From Flavobacteriaceae bacterium (lineage in GTDB: Bacteria > Bacteroidota > Bacteroidia > Flavobacteriales > Flavobacteriaceae), in contig JALSVQ010000089.1 in the NCBI GenBank assembly GCA_027073495.1, forward strand, positions 65,346 through 120,138: a DNA stretch of 54,793 nt, given 5' to 3'. Below, in pieces: positions 1-9,189 of this stretch (its first letter is position 1; the number at the start of each line of letters is the position of its first letter). The position numbers and the translations under genes were made by a program. The notes under the pieces are model-generated. The model saw only the letters and a list, made by a program, of their open reading frames with translations, ran no database searches and was not told where the DNA came from.

Positions 1-153
1 CATCAAATATGCTACAAGAATTAATAAAGCATAAGGCAAATAACTCCCAACCAAATGAGCTATTTGATAACTTTTTGGTGCACTATCGAGCTTTTCTTGC
101 ATGGCTTTTTCATCAAAGCCATTTTGTAATAAAAACATAAACAATTGTTTCAT
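1..153 (-). CDS. Partial small membrane protein, unknown
   Basis: The reading frame starts with ATG at 153 and runs open to the left edge, giving 51 residues that begin MKQLFMFLLQNGFDEKAMQE. Residues 40-51 are hydrophobic (PYALLILVAYLM), suggesting the start of a membrane segment. No family is recognised. It is divergent from the M1 aminopeptidase gene, with about 120 bp between the two starts. The gene continues outside the window, so length and function cannot be judged. Confidence 0.55.
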   Translation of the reverse strand, partial: MKQLFMFLLQNGFDEKAMQEKLDSAPKSYQIAHLVGSYLPYALLILVAYLM

Positions 154-235
154 AAAATACAGTTTTAATATACTGCAAAGATATTATTTTTTGATGTAAT
201 AGATTTATAAATAAAGCCCATTATATAAATAATGC

Positions 236-243
236 TATATTTG
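236..243 (+). promoter_or_regulatory. -7 box TATATTTG of the M1 peptidase gene
   Basis: TATATTTG matches the Bacteroidota -7 consensus TAnnTTTG. Transcription would begin around 248-250, which rules out the upstream in-frame TTG at 232 as a start and supports the ATG at 277. Confidence 0.55.
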
Positions 244-276
244 TATGAAAATTATACTAATTATAAAAAACATATA

Positions 277-2238
277 ATGAAAAAACACCTCTTCATAGTG
301 CTTATTTTTCCGTTTATTCTTCAAGCTCAAGATAATACTTCAAGTGTTTTTGAAAGTATTGTTAAAGCAGAAAGACGCGCTGCAACAGCACGTTTAGCTA
401 TGGTTCGTAACGCAAACACAAGCGATTATGACCTTAAATATCACCGTTTGGAATGGACTGTTGATCCTGCTATAACTCCTGCTACAATTGCAGGGACTGT
501 TACTTCTTATTTTGTGGCTAAAGCAGATTTGAACACCATTACTTTTGATATGGCAGATAATTTGAATGTAGTTTCCGTAAAACAACGCGGTGTAGATTTG
601 ACTTATACTCATATTTCAGGCGATGAAGAACTAGTTATTACTTTGCCAAACACTCAAAATACTGGTGTTCTAGATTCTGTTACTGTAGTTTATGATGGTA
701 ATCCTGCAAGTGGTGGCTTTGGTTCCTACGAAGTGAACATACACGGGTCAAATCGCCATCCAATACTTTGGACGCTTTCTGAACCTTATGGTGCAAAAGG
801 TTGGTGGCCTTGCAAACAAGATTTAAATGATAAAATAGATTCTATAGATGTGTATGTTACTCATCCTACGCATTACACTGCTACAGATGGTCAAATTAGC
901 TACAAAGCGGCTTCAAATGGCATGTTGCAAAGCGAAACAATAAATGGTTCAAATACCATTACGCATTGGAAACATAAACATCCAATACCAGCATATCTTA
1001 TTGCAATGGCAGTTACTGATTATACGGTTTATAATGATTATGTTGCCAATGGAGATTTTAACGTAACTAATTATGTGTATCCAGAAAATGCAGCAGCAGC
1101 ACAAACACAAACACCTGTAACGGTAGATTTAATCAACCTTTATGGGTCTTTGTTTGAAATGTATCCTTTTAGTGATGAAAAGTACGGCCATGCGCAGTTT
1201 GGCTGGGGTGGTGGTATGGAGCATACTACAATGACATTTATGAATAATTTTTCTAGAGATTTGATTGCTCATGAGTTAGCGCATCAATGGTTTGGCGACA
1301 AAGTTACCTGTGGTTCGTGGCAAGATATCTGGCTCAATGAAGGCTTTGCTACATTTCTTACTGGTTTGTCCAAAGAACATTTAGATGGTGTTGCTACATA
1401 TAAATCGTGGCGCCAATCAAAAGTAAGTTCTATAACATCTAGTCCTTCGGGATCGGTTTATGTTCCTGCTGCTGACACAACAAGTGTTTATCGTATATTT
1501 AATGGTAGATTAAGCTATAATAAAGGTGCTATGGTTTTGCATATGCTTCGATGGAAATTGGGTGACAATGATTTTTTTCAAGGCATAAAAAACTATTTAT
1601 CAGATGTTGATTTTGCTTATGCTTATGCCAAAACACCTGATTTTAAAAGTCATCTCGAAGCTCAATCAGGATTAGATTTAACTGACTTTTTTAACGATTG
1701 GATTTATGGCGAAGGCTATCCTTCATATACAGTCAATTGGCAAAGTCTTTCTGGGGGAACGCAAGTGCAACTCCAAATCAGCCAAACACAATCTGATGCT
1801 AGTGTTTCTTATTTTGAAATGCCAATAGAACTTGAATTGATTGGAGCTGGTGGCGAATCACAATTAATACGCTTGGAGCATACTACGGACAATCAAGTTT
1901 TTACTGTGCCAACTACTTTTGAAGTTACAAATGTTGTTTTTGACCCAAACACGCAAATAATTTCTAAAAACAATCAATCTTCAGGAGTAACAAACCCTTA
2001 TTTGGAGGATAATACTATTTTAATTTTTCCAAATCCTAGTAATGCTATTTTTTATATTGACTACACAAACAGTATTACGGTTCAAACTATTACGGTTTAT
2101 AATGCTCTAGGGCAACATATTTATAGTAGTAATACAGTAGTTAATAAAATAAATGCTAATTATTGGTCAAAAGGGATTTATACCTTGATTTTAGAGACCA
2201 ATAAAGGGGTGTTTACCAAAAAACTGTTAAAACAATAA
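277..2238 (+). CDS. Secreted M1 family zinc aminopeptidase with T9SS sorting domain
   Basis: A 653-residue gluzincin peptidase that should remove N-terminal residues from peptides outside the inner membrane. Residues 1-17 form a signal peptide (cleavage near LQA/QD). The exopeptidase motif GGMEH lies near residue 313 and the zinc motif HELAH at 332-336, followed by WLNEGFAT, which supplies the third zinc ligand about 19 residues on. The last 70 residues, starting at IFPNPSN, are a Por secretion (type IX) sorting domain ending KKLLKQ, so the protein is predicted to be exported across the outer membrane. The start at 277 is chosen because the signal peptide begins there and a -7 box lies at 236-243; an in-frame TTG at 232 would add 15 residues. 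The aminopeptidase call is firm; the substrate is unknown. Confidence 0.93.
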   Translation: MKKHLFIVLIFPFILQAQDNTSSVFESIVKAERRAATARLAMVRNANTSDYDLKYHRLEWTVDPAITPATIAGTVTSYFVAKADLNTITFDMADNLNVVSVKQRGVDLTYTHISGDEELVITLPNTQNTGVLDSVTVVYDGNPASGGFGSYEVNIHGSNRHPILWTLSEPYGAKGWWPCKQDLNDKIDSIDVYVTHPTHYTATDGQISYKAASNGMLQSETINGSNTITHWKHKHPIPAYLIAMAVTDYTVYNDYVANGDFNVTNYVYPENAAAAQTQTPVTVDLINLYGSLFEMYPFSDEKYGHAQFGWGGGMEHTTMTFMNNFSRDLIAHELAHQWFGDKVTCGSWQDIWLNEGFATFLTGLSKEHLDGVATYKSWRQSKVSSITSSPSGSVYVPAADTTSVYRIFNGRLSYNKGAMVLHMLRWKLGDNDFFQGIKNYLSDVDFAYAYAKTPDFKSHLEAQSGLDLTDFFNDWIYGEGYPSYTVNWQSLSGGTQVQLQISQTQSDASVSYFEMPIELELIGAGGESQLIRLEHTTDNQVFTVPTTFEVTNVVFDPNTQIISKNNQSSGVTNPYLEDNTILIFPNPSNAIFYIDYTNSITVQTITVYNALGQHIYSSNTVVNKINANYWSKGIYTLILETNKGVFTKKLLKQ

Positions 2239-2269
2239 TAATTAAACGATAATACTCATTAAAAAAAAG

Positions 2270-2277
2270 TATTTTTG
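2270..2277 (+). promoter_or_regulatory. -7 box TATTTTTG of rseP
   Basis: TATTTTTG matches TAnnTTTG and lies 21 bp before the rseP ATG, after the stop of the M1 gene. It suggests rseP has its own promoter. Confidence 0.5.
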
Positions 2278-2298
2278 CCTTTCATTTGATAAAAAATT

Positions 2299-3627
2299 AT
2301 GACAGAAATCATCATTAAAGCAGCTCAGTTCTTCTTGAGCTTATCCATATTAATAGTATTACATGAGTTAGGACATTTTATTCCTGCCAAATTATTCAAA
2401 ACACGAGTAGAAAAATTTTACTTATTCTTTGATCCTTATTTTTCATTATTCAAAAAGAAAATTGGTGGAACCGAATATGGTATCGGCTGGTTACCATTAG
2501 GTGGTTATGTAAAAATAGCTGGAATGATAGACGAAAGTATGGATACGGAACAACTAAAAGGCGAGCCACAACCTTGGGAATTTCGTTCTAAACCTGCTTG
2601 GCAACGATTGATTATAATGCTTGGAGGTGTGACTGTCAACGTGATTTTGGCTATATTTATTTACGCGATGATCTTTAATCATTATGGCGAAGAATATCTC
2701 CCTTTAGAAAATATGCAATATGGTGTTGCTGTAGATGGTTTAGGGCAAGAGATTGGTTTCAAAACAGGGGATAAAATAATCAGTATTGATGGCGAGCAAC
2801 CCAAAGCTTTTGGTGAAGTTTTTTATAAAATATTAGTAGGGAAAGAGGTAAAAGTCAATAGAAACGGAAGCGAAGTTGTAGTGCCTATTTCTGCTGCTGA
2901 CGCAAAGGCTATTATTCAAAAAAAATCACGGTTTTTCTCACCACGTATTCCGTATTTTGTAGGTGAAATAGCACCAGATTTTCCTGCTGCCAAAACAAGT
3001 TTAAAAAAAGGAGATAAACTTGTAGGGATAAACAATGAAAACTTTACTTTTTTAGACGAATATATTGCTGCACTACCCAAGCATAAAAACGAAACCATAC
3101 AGCTAAAGATAGCACGCGCAGGAGCGCAAATGACAATACCTGTTACTTTAGATAACCGTGGTAAACTAGGGGTTCGTCCTCAAGGAGGATTGAAAGATTA
3201 TTATGACATCAAAACTAAAAAATACGGTTTCTTTGCTGCTTTTCCACGAGGTGTAAAAGAGGCAAAAAACAAATTGGATGGCTATGTTAAGCAATTTCGT
3301 TTGTTATTCAACACAGATACTGGTGCTTACAAAGAGGTTGGTGGTTTTCTCGCTATAGGAAAACAATTTTCTGCAACCTGGGATTGGTACCGTTTCTGGA
3401 ATTTTACCGCATTTTTATCCATTATGCTTGCTTTTGTAAACATACTTCCAATACCTGCACTAGATGGTGGTCATGCTTTATTTACCATTTACGAAATGAT
3501 AACAGGACGTGCACCGAGTGAGAAATTTTTAGAAAAAGCACAATTAGTAGGTTTTATTATCTTATTAAGTTTGATACTTTTTGTCAACGGAAATGATATC
3601 TACAAGCTTATTATGTCTAAGTTTTAA
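2299..3627 (+). CDS. rseP: RIP metalloprotease RseP (site-2 protease)
   Basis: A 442-residue polytopic inner-membrane zinc protease of the M50 family, which cuts transmembrane segments of anti-sigma factors and leftover signal peptides. The zinc motif HELGH is at residues 22-26 in the first membrane helix, and the second-helix LDG motif (PALDGGH) is near residue 388. Between them are a membrane segment near 105-125 and two PDZ-like regions (about 135-200 and 215-285) with the PDZ-typical phrases GFKTGDKI and SLKKGDKL. Length matches the family. It lies 26 bp upstream of a lipoprotein gene and probably shares a transcript with it. Confidence 0.95.
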   Translation: MTEIIIKAAQFFLSLSILIVLHELGHFIPAKLFKTRVEKFYLFFDPYFSLFKKKIGGTEYGIGWLPLGGYVKIAGMIDESMDTEQLKGEPQPWEFRSKPAWQRLIIMLGGVTVNVILAIFIYAMIFNHYGEEYLPLENMQYGVAVDGLGQEIGFKTGDKIISIDGEQPKAFGEVFYKILVGKEVKVNRNGSEVVVPISAADAKAIIQKKSRFFSPRIPYFVGEIAPDFPAAKTSLKKGDKLVGINNENFTFLDEYIAALPKHKNETIQLKIARAGAQMTIPVTLDNRGKLGVRPQGGLKDYYDIKTKKYGFFAAFPRGVKEAKNKLDGYVKQFRLLFNTDTGAYKEVGGFLAIGKQFSATWDWYRFWNFTAFLSIMLAFVNILPIPALDGGHALFTIYEMITGRAPSEKFLEKAQLVGFIILLSLILFVNGNDIYKLIMSKF

Positions 3628-3653
3628 AATAAAAATTAAAATAAACCAATACC

Positions 3654-4421
3654 ATGAAAAAATTAAAACCAATTCTATTTTTAATTACCTTGTTTGCATT
3701 AACAAGTTGTGAAATTGTTCAAGAAACAAAGTTTGAACCTAACGGAAGTGGAAGATATAGTCTAGGGTTTGACATGTCTGAAATGATGAAAATGGGTCAA
3801 AGCACTAAAGAATCAAATAATAAACAAATCGACACTTTAATTGTTTTTTCTAAATTTCTTGAAGAAAAAAAAGACAGTATTGCTAAACTGAGTAAAAAAG
3901 AACAAAAGAAAATAAAACAATTAGAAAATTTTAGCATTGCTATCAAAGCAGATTCTGTTGCTAAAAAGTTTGTAATGAAAATCAATTATGATTTTAAAAA
4001 CTTAGAAGATTTAAAGACATTTGCTGAAAAATTAGAAGGGCAAAATATTAAAGAATTAGAGTTATTGGCTAATAAAACCAGTAAACCAGCTGGCAGTGAT
4101 AAAGATAAAAAAGAAAATTCTGTTCTTGATTTTAACAAATCATATAATACATCTTTCAATAGCAAAATGTTTTCTGCAAAGATAACACCCGAAGGTTTAG
4201 AAAAAGCACTCAAAAAGAAAGATACAACGATGACTAAAGACAATCCGATGTCAAATATGATACGTTTTAAATCACGTTATATTTTTCCTTTTAAAATAAA
4301 GCGGGTAAGCAACGAAAACGCTCGGATTTTATCCGATTTTAAAGGAATAGAAATCTCTGGAAATCTTTATGAAATCAACAAAGACCCTAAGTTCTTTGAT
4401 GTTGATGTTGAATTTGAGTAA
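3654..4421 (+). CDS. Lipoprotein of unknown function
   Basis: A 255-residue protein with a lipoprotein signal: a hydrophobic run followed by lipobox LTSC with Cys19, then an acidic residue. It is therefore probably attached to a membrane on the periplasmic side or exposed at the surface. The body is lysine-rich, with a charged helical stretch around residues 65-95 and a low-complexity Lys/Asp stretch around 145-155. No domain is recognised with certainty. It follows rseP by 26 bp on the same strand, so co-expression is likely, but that alone does not show a functional link. No terminator is evident after it. Confidence 0.8.
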   Translation: MKKLKPILFLITLFALTSCEIVQETKFEPNGSGRYSLGFDMSEMMKMGQSTKESNNKQIDTLIVFSKFLEEKKDSIAKLSKKEQKKIKQLENFSIAIKADSVAKKFVMKINYDFKNLEDLKTFAEKLEGQNIKELELLANKTSKPAGSDKDKKENSVLDFNKSYNTSFNSKMFSAKITPEGLEKALKKKDTTMTKDNPMSNMIRFKSRYIFPFKIKRVSNENARILSDFKGIEISGNLYEINKDPKFFDVDVEFE

Positions 4422-4425
4422 ATTC

Positions 4426-4456
4426 TAGTACTAAAGACCGCTTTGCTGTAAAATAG
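4426..4456 (+). repeat. Short dispersed intergenic hairpin repeat, copy 1
   Basis: The segment reads TAGTACTAAAGACCGC then TTTGCTGTAAAATAG. The core AAAGACCGCTTTGCT resembles TTTAGACCGCTTCGCT at 12064-12096 and, on the other strand, 27092-27115. It lies in the 218-bp gap before pyrH, which otherwise holds only AT-rich sequence and the pyrH promoter. Confidence 0.4.
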
Positions 4457-4612
4457 GCAATAGCCTTTAACAGGTAAGTGATTTTAGTCAGACAACAATT
4501 CATTAGAATAAAATCTTTTATCTCACAACAAACAACGTCTTTTGTCGTATTAAACACATTATTAGTTAATAAATTTCGATAAAACAGCCTTTTATTAGTA
4601 AATAATAAGCCT

Positions 4613-4620
4613 TACCTTTG
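4613..4620 (+). promoter_or_regulatory. -7 box TACCTTTG of pyrH
   Basis: TACCTTTG matches TAnnTTTG and lies 19 bp before the pyrH start. Confidence 0.5.
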
Positions 4621-4639
4621 TAATTCTAATTGTAAAAAG

Positions 4640-5344
4640 ATGAAATACAAAAGAGTATTACTCAAATTAAGTGGCGAAGCCTTGATGGGCGACCGCCAAT
4701 ATGGTATAGACCCTAATCGCTTGGCACTATATGCTCAAGATATTAAAACTGTTGTAGATTCTGGTGTTGAGGTAGCACTAGTGATAGGCGGCGGAAATAT
4801 TTTTCGCGGAGTAGCAGGCGCAAGCCATGGTATGGATCGCGTACAAGGTGATTATATGGGGATGCTCGCCACCATTATCAATGGTTTAGCGCTACAGAGT
4901 GCTTGCGAAGATGCAGGAATGAAAACACGCTTACTTACAGCTATAAAAATGGAACAAATAGCAGAGCCTTTTATCAAACGTAGAGCCGTAAGACATCTTG
5001 AAAAAGGGCGCGTAGTTATTTTTGGAGGCGGAACGGGTAACCCTTATTTTACTACAGATACTGCTGCTGTGTTGCGTGCTATAGAAATTAATGCCGATGT
5101 CATCTTAAAAGGCACCCGTGTAGCTGGCGTTTATGATAAAGACCCTGAACAATATAAAGATGCTATTAAACACACTAAAATAAGCTTTAAAGAGGTTTTA
5201 GACAAAGAACTAAAAGTAATGGATACCACCGCTTTTACTCTGAGTCAAGAAAATAAACTCCCAATTTTGGTGTTTGATATGAATACACCAGGCAATTTTA
5301 CTAAAATAATACAAGGCGAATCAATTGGAACAATTATTGCATAA
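4640..5344 (+). CDS. pyrH: UMP kinase
   Basis: A 234-residue cytoplasmic amino-acid-kinase-fold enzyme that converts UMP and ATP to UDP and ADP in pyrimidine nucleotide synthesis. Visible motifs are LLKLSGEAL at residues 7-15, the phosphate-binding GGGNIFRG at 50-57, the UMP-contacting stretch [17 protein letters not shown], and [16 protein letters not shown] near 128-143. The length is normal for the bacterial hexameric enzyme. It is followed 43 bp later by frr, the usual pyrH-frr pairing, and a terminator-like hairpin follows frr, so the two are likely one transcript. Confidence 0.97.
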   Translation: MKYKRVLLKLSGEALMGDRQYGIDPNRLALYAQDIKTVVDSGVEVALVIGGGNIFRGVAGASHGMDRVQGDYMGMLATIINGLALQSACEDAGMKTRLLTAIKMEQIAEPFIKRRAVRHLEKGRVVIFGGGTGNPYFTTDTAAVLRAIEINADVILKGTRVAGVYDKDPEQYKDAIKHTKISFKEVLDKELKVMDTTAFTLSQENKLPILVFDMNTPGNFTKIIQGESIGTIIA

Positions 5345-5387
5345 TACTTTATGATTGTGTATTTTTGAACATAAAAACAATATTATA

Positions 5388-5942
5388 ATGAACGAAGAAG
5401 TAGCTTTAATACTAGAAGACACCAAAGAACAAATGGAAAAAGCCATTGTCCATTTGCAAAACGAACTGCAAGCGATACGTGCTGGTAAAGCATCTCCGGT
5501 GATGCTTAAATCTGTAATGGTAGATTACTATGGGGCAATGACTCCACTGAGTCAAGTAGCCAATGTCAACACGCCAGATGCACGCACACTTTCTATTCAA
5601 CCTTGGGAAAAAGCCATGATTCAAGAAATAGAAAAAGCTATAATGCAAGCTAATCTTGGGCTAAACCCTATGAATAATGGAGAGAGCATAATTATTAATG
5701 TGCCAATGCTTACAGAAGAACGTAGAAAAGAATTGGTAAAACAAGCTAAAGCAGAAGCAGAACACGCCAAAGTAAGTATTCGTAATGCAAGACGTGATGC
5801 GCTACAGGAACTTAAAAAATTAGAGCTTTCTGAAGACGTACTCAAAAAAGAGGAAGAAGACGTACAAACGCTCACCAACACCTTTTCTAAGAAAGTTGAA
5901 GAATATTTAAAAGTGAAAGAAACAGATATAATGAAGGTTTAA
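5388..5942 (+). CDS. frr: Ribosome recycling factor
   Basis: A 184-residue factor that, with EF-G, splits post-termination ribosomes. The conserved phrases IRAGKASP, LSQVANVNTPDARTLSIQPW and LNPMNNGESI are present, with the two-domain layout of a three-helix bundle interrupted by a beta domain. The start at 5388 (MNEEVALI) gives the family length; an in-frame TTG upstream at 5355 would add an unusual 11-residue extension. The gene follows pyrH and ends 28 bp before an intrinsic terminator. Confidence 0.97.
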   Translation: MNEEVALILEDTKEQMEKAIVHLQNELQAIRAGKASPVMLKSVMVDYYGAMTPLSQVANVNTPDARTLSIQPWEKAMIQEIEKAIMQANLGLNPMNNGESIIINVPMLTEERRKELVKQAKAEAEHAKVSIRNARRDALQELKKLELSEDVLKKEEEDVQTLTNTFSKKVEEYLKVKETDIMKV

Positions 5943-5970
5943 TTCACTTAGTACAATTTTAATAATCGTT

Positions 5971-5998
5971 AAAACACTCTTAAAAAGAGTGTTTTTTT
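5971..5998 (+). terminator. Intrinsic terminator after frr
   Basis: AAAACACTC at 5971-5979 pairs with GAGTGTTTT at 5987-5995 across a 7-nt loop, and the right arm runs into a T tract. It would end the pyrH-frr transcript. Confidence 0.75.
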
Positions 5999-6067
5999 AT
6001 ACAATAAAACTAAATTGCGTCACTATTTGACAATTACAGCGTCATTTAGTATATAAACATATAGATA

Positions 6068-8584
6068 ATGAAAAAACAATTCATAGTATTCTTTTTAGTA
6101 GCGTTTCCATATATTTTGACAGCACAAGAAACCCTAAAAGGTGTTGTTGTAGATAATCAAAATACGCCATTACCATTTGCTAATGTTTATGTAGATAGCA
6201 AACACGGCACAATGACCAATGTAGATGGTTTGTTTACGCTCCATTTAAAACACCAACCAAAGGCTGTTTATGTATCTTATGTAGGTTTTAAACATAAAAC
6301 AATAACTGATTTTTCTAAAGCCTATTACACCATTAAACTCGAAGCAAATACCAATTCGATTCAAGAAGTTGTCCTTGTTGCCAAAGAAAACTCTGCATTG
6401 AAATATATACGTGGTGCTATTGCTAATAAGCAAGACAATGATATAAAAAGCCTTGATTATTACAACTATGATAGTTATCAAAAACTAGTAGTAACCGCCA
6501 ATCCTGACTCTATTCATTCATCTATTGATACGTTGTATATTACTAAAGATGGTAAGAAAAAAATGGTGCTAGATTCCACAAATTACCAAATGAAAAAAGA
6601 TTTGTTACGCTCTCATCTTTATCTTACCGAAAAAGCAAGTGAAGTCAAATACAAACGTCATATTGGACGAAAAGAAACAGTTTTAGCAAGTAGAATGGCA
6701 GGGTTTAAACAACCTGTTTATGAACTTTTTGCAGTCAATTTTCAATCGTTTTCATTTTATGAAGACACCTATACTATTATTGGTAATAAATATACCAATC
6801 CTATTACCAAAAAAGGCTTAAAAACCTATAATTATAAAATATTAGATACTATAACACAGGGAAAAGACAGTATCTTTTTAATTCATTTTAAACAAAAAGC
6901 AAGCATAAAACCCAAGGGAATAGAAGGTTTGTTGTACATAGAAAATAAGCATTTTGCGCTTACTAAAGCTGTAGCAGAACACAAAGGAGTTGTTAATATT
7001 GCTGCTTCTCAAATTTTTAAATATCATAGCAATGAAGCTGTTTGGTTTCCTGAATCTATGCAATTATTACTTAATAAAGGAGATGGTAAAGGTGCTGACT
7101 CTTTTATGAACGGTATGGTTTATTTTGGATCTTCAACTATGGATTCTATAAAAGCAAAAGATAGTACGTATGTTGCACATAGAAAAACCGCTAACCATAA
7201 TAATGCGCAACTTTATATGCGCATCAAAACCAAAAATTTCAATATCAAACTCAACGAACCATTAAAAGTGAAAAATGTATCCAATAGTATCGAGTTTGAT
7301 GACAATGCAGCTAATAGAGATGAAAAATTTTGGAATAAATACCGTACCGATTCCATTACAAATCGTGGAGAAGAAACGTATGTGGTTATGGATAGTATTA
7401 TTAAAACTGATGGCATAGAGAAGAAACTTAACCTTGGACGAAAAGTATTAAAAGGATATTTTCCTATTAAGTATTTTGATATTAACCTTAATCAGTTAAT
7501 TAATTTTAATCAATATGAAGGTTTTCGCTTAGGAATTGGTGGTAAAACCAGTGAAAATATTTCACGAAAATTTAATATTGACGCTTATACATCTTATGGT
7601 TTTAAAAACGAAAAACTCAATTATCATTTAGGATTGAACAAACGGCTGAATAAACAAACCAATTCATGGATGGGTGTGAGTTATACTGATGATGTCCACG
7701 CTATTGATAATACAATCTTTATTACAGATAAACAACGTTTGTTTATTCAGGATTTAAGTTTTTTGAACAATCGCTTTTTTTATAATGATAAAACATTGGG
7801 ATTATACATCAAACACGACCTTAAATCGAATGTAATGACACGATTAGAGGTCGATTTTTCTAAAATAGAAAACACCATTCCTTATGCCTATAATTCTAGT
7901 ACAACAAATGTGAACGGACAATACAATCTTGCTTTAGCAAAATTTGGTGTGCAGTGGAATCCATTTTCGACCTATATGAACACGCCTAATGGAAAAATTA
8001 CCTTAAAAAACAGCTATCCTAAAGCAACATTTCAATTAACAAAAAGTATTGGTAATTCTGATTTTGATTTTACTAAATTTGAAGTAAAAGTACTAGAGCA
8101 ATTAAAATTTGCTTTAGGAACCACAGATTTCACTTTTATGCTAGGTGTTTCTAGTGGCGAATTACCAATAACACATCTTTTTGGAGGAAAGGGAAATATA
8201 GGAGTTGGAAAAGTGTTTCCTAATAGTTTTAATATCGCAGGATTTTCAAAATTTGAAACGATGGAAAAAGCACAGTATTTTGCCGATCAATACTCTTTTT
8301 TTCAGTTGAGACATACCTTTAAAAGATTTAAAATAGCCAAAAAAATTCATCCTGAAATGAGTATTTTATACCGTTTTGTTTTGGGAGATATCAAGAACAT
8401 TAACAATCACACAACAAGTTTAGCAATGCGAAGTATTGTTAATGGTTTTAGCGAAACAGGAATAGAGGTTAATAAAATATTCTTAGGATTAGGTTTGGGA
8501 GCATATCATCGTTTGGGCGCAAGCAAAACACCTAATTTTGAACAAAATTTCGCTTTAAAATTAACGTATCGATTGAGTTTTTAA
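6068..8584 (+). CDS. DUF5686 outer-membrane protein with carboxypeptidase-like regulatory domain
   Basis: An 838-residue protein. Residues 1-20 are a signal peptide (cleavage near LTA/QE). Residues 23-105 form a CarboxypepD_reg-like (beta-sandwich plug) domain, with phrases GVVVDNQNTPLPFANVYV and NVDGLFTL typical of such domains. The rest matches the DUF5686 pattern seen in Bacteroidota, and the C-terminal 400 residues show alternating beta strands ending in a terminal aromatic (LTYRLSF), consistent with an outer-membrane beta barrel. No TonB-dependent-receptor signature is obvious. Substrate and role are unknown. It is convergent with the PAP2 gene, with only 7 bp between their ends. Confidence 0.85.
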   Translation: MKKQFIVFFLVAFPYILTAQETLKGVVVDNQNTPLPFANVYVDSKHGTMTNVDGLFTLHLKHQPKAVYVSYVGFKHKTITDFSKAYYTIKLEANTNSIQEVVLVAKENSALKYIRGAIANKQDNDIKSLDYYNYDSYQKLVVTANPDSIHSSIDTLYITKDGKKKMVLDSTNYQMKKDLLRSHLYLTEKASEVKYKRHIGRKETVLASRMAGFKQPVYELFAVNFQSFSFYEDTYTIIGNKYTNPITKKGLKTYNYKILDTITQGKDSIFLIHFKQKASIKPKGIEGLLYIENKHFALTKAVAEHKGVVNIAASQIFKYHSNEAVWFPESMQLLLNKGDGKGADSFMNGMVYFGSSTMDSIKAKDSTYVAHRKTANHNNAQLYMRIKTKNFNIKLNEPLKVKNVSNSIEFDDNAANRDEKFWNKYRTDSITNRGEETYVVMDSIIKTDGIEKKLNLGRKVLKGYFPIKYFDINLNQLINFNQYEGFRLGIGGKTSENISRKFNIDAYTSYGFKNEKLNYHLGLNKRLNKQTNSWMGVSYTDDVHAIDNTIFITDKQRLFIQDLSFLNNRFFYNDKTLGLYIKHDLKSNVMTRLEVDFSKIENTIPYAYNSSTTNVNGQYNLALAKFGVQWNPFSTYMNTPNGKITLKNSYPKATFQLTKSIGNSDFDFTKFEVKVLEQLKFALGTTDFTFMLGVSSGELPITHLFGGKGNIGVGKVFPNSFNIAGFSKFETMEKAQYFADQYSFFQLRHTFKRFKIAKKIHPEMSILYRFVLGDIKNINNHTTSLAMRSIVNGFSETGIEVNKIFLGLGLGAYHRLGASKTPNFEQNFALKLTYRLSF

Positions 8585-8591
8585 ACGGCTA

Positions 8592-9119
8592 TCAAAACTT
8601 ATAATTCAATTGTAATACATAATAATCTTGGCTTTTACCAAAATTGACATGTAGTTTTTGTGCATCATAAGGCTTTGTAAAAAGGTAAGCTGTTGCCACA
8701 GCTATAGTAGCGCCACCTAACACATCCCAAGTATCGTGTTTATTGGCATTAACACGTGACCAAGCGGTATATGCTGCCATAGCATAAGCTACTCTTCCGT
8801 ATTTCCAACCATAGCGGCGTTGTAGAAAAGCTGCTCCAGAAAAAGCTGCAGAAGTATGTCCTGATGGGAAACTATACGAACCGCCATTTGGACGCGGTTT
8901 ATTAATAATACGTTTTAGTATAAAAGTAATTGCTGAGGTTGTTAAAACAGTCTTTATAGCCTGTTTTGCGCCTGCTTTATCTTTGATAATTAAGGGTGTT
9001 AATATCGCTATACTAGGCAATGCTATTTGGAAGGCATCGCCTACAACTTCAGGTGTTTCACGTTGTGCAAAGCTATTAAAGCTAATCATTAGTGCGAGAA
9101 TAATTAATTTTGTTTTCAT
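8592..9119 (-). CDS. PAP2 family phosphatase (secreted or periplasmic)
   Basis: A 175-residue phosphatidic-acid-phosphatase-type enzyme. The three active-site motifs are complete: Lys69 to Arg76-Pro77 (KX6RP), PSGH at 85-88, and Ser121-Arg122 with His128 and Asp132 (SRx5Hx3D). A signal peptide ends near SFA/QR at residue 19, so catalysis should occur in the periplasm; likely substrates are lipid phosphates such as undecaprenyl diphosphate or phosphatidate, but this cannot be decided here. It stands alone on the minus strand, 70 bp downstream of the YheT gene. Confidence 0.9.
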   Translation of the reverse strand: MKTKLIILALMISFNSFAQRETPEVVGDAFQIALPSIAILTPLIIKDKAGAKQAIKTVLTTSAITFILKRIINKPRPNGGSYSFPSGHTSAAFSGAAFLQRRYGWKYGRVAYAMAAYTAWSRVNANKHDTWDVLGGATIAVATAYLFTKPYDAQKLHVNFGKSQDYYVLQLNYKF

Positions 9120-9189
9120 TATTTTTTAGTTTATATCTATTATTGTTCTACCAAAATCACTACAGTTTTTACTGATTAATACGGTGTGT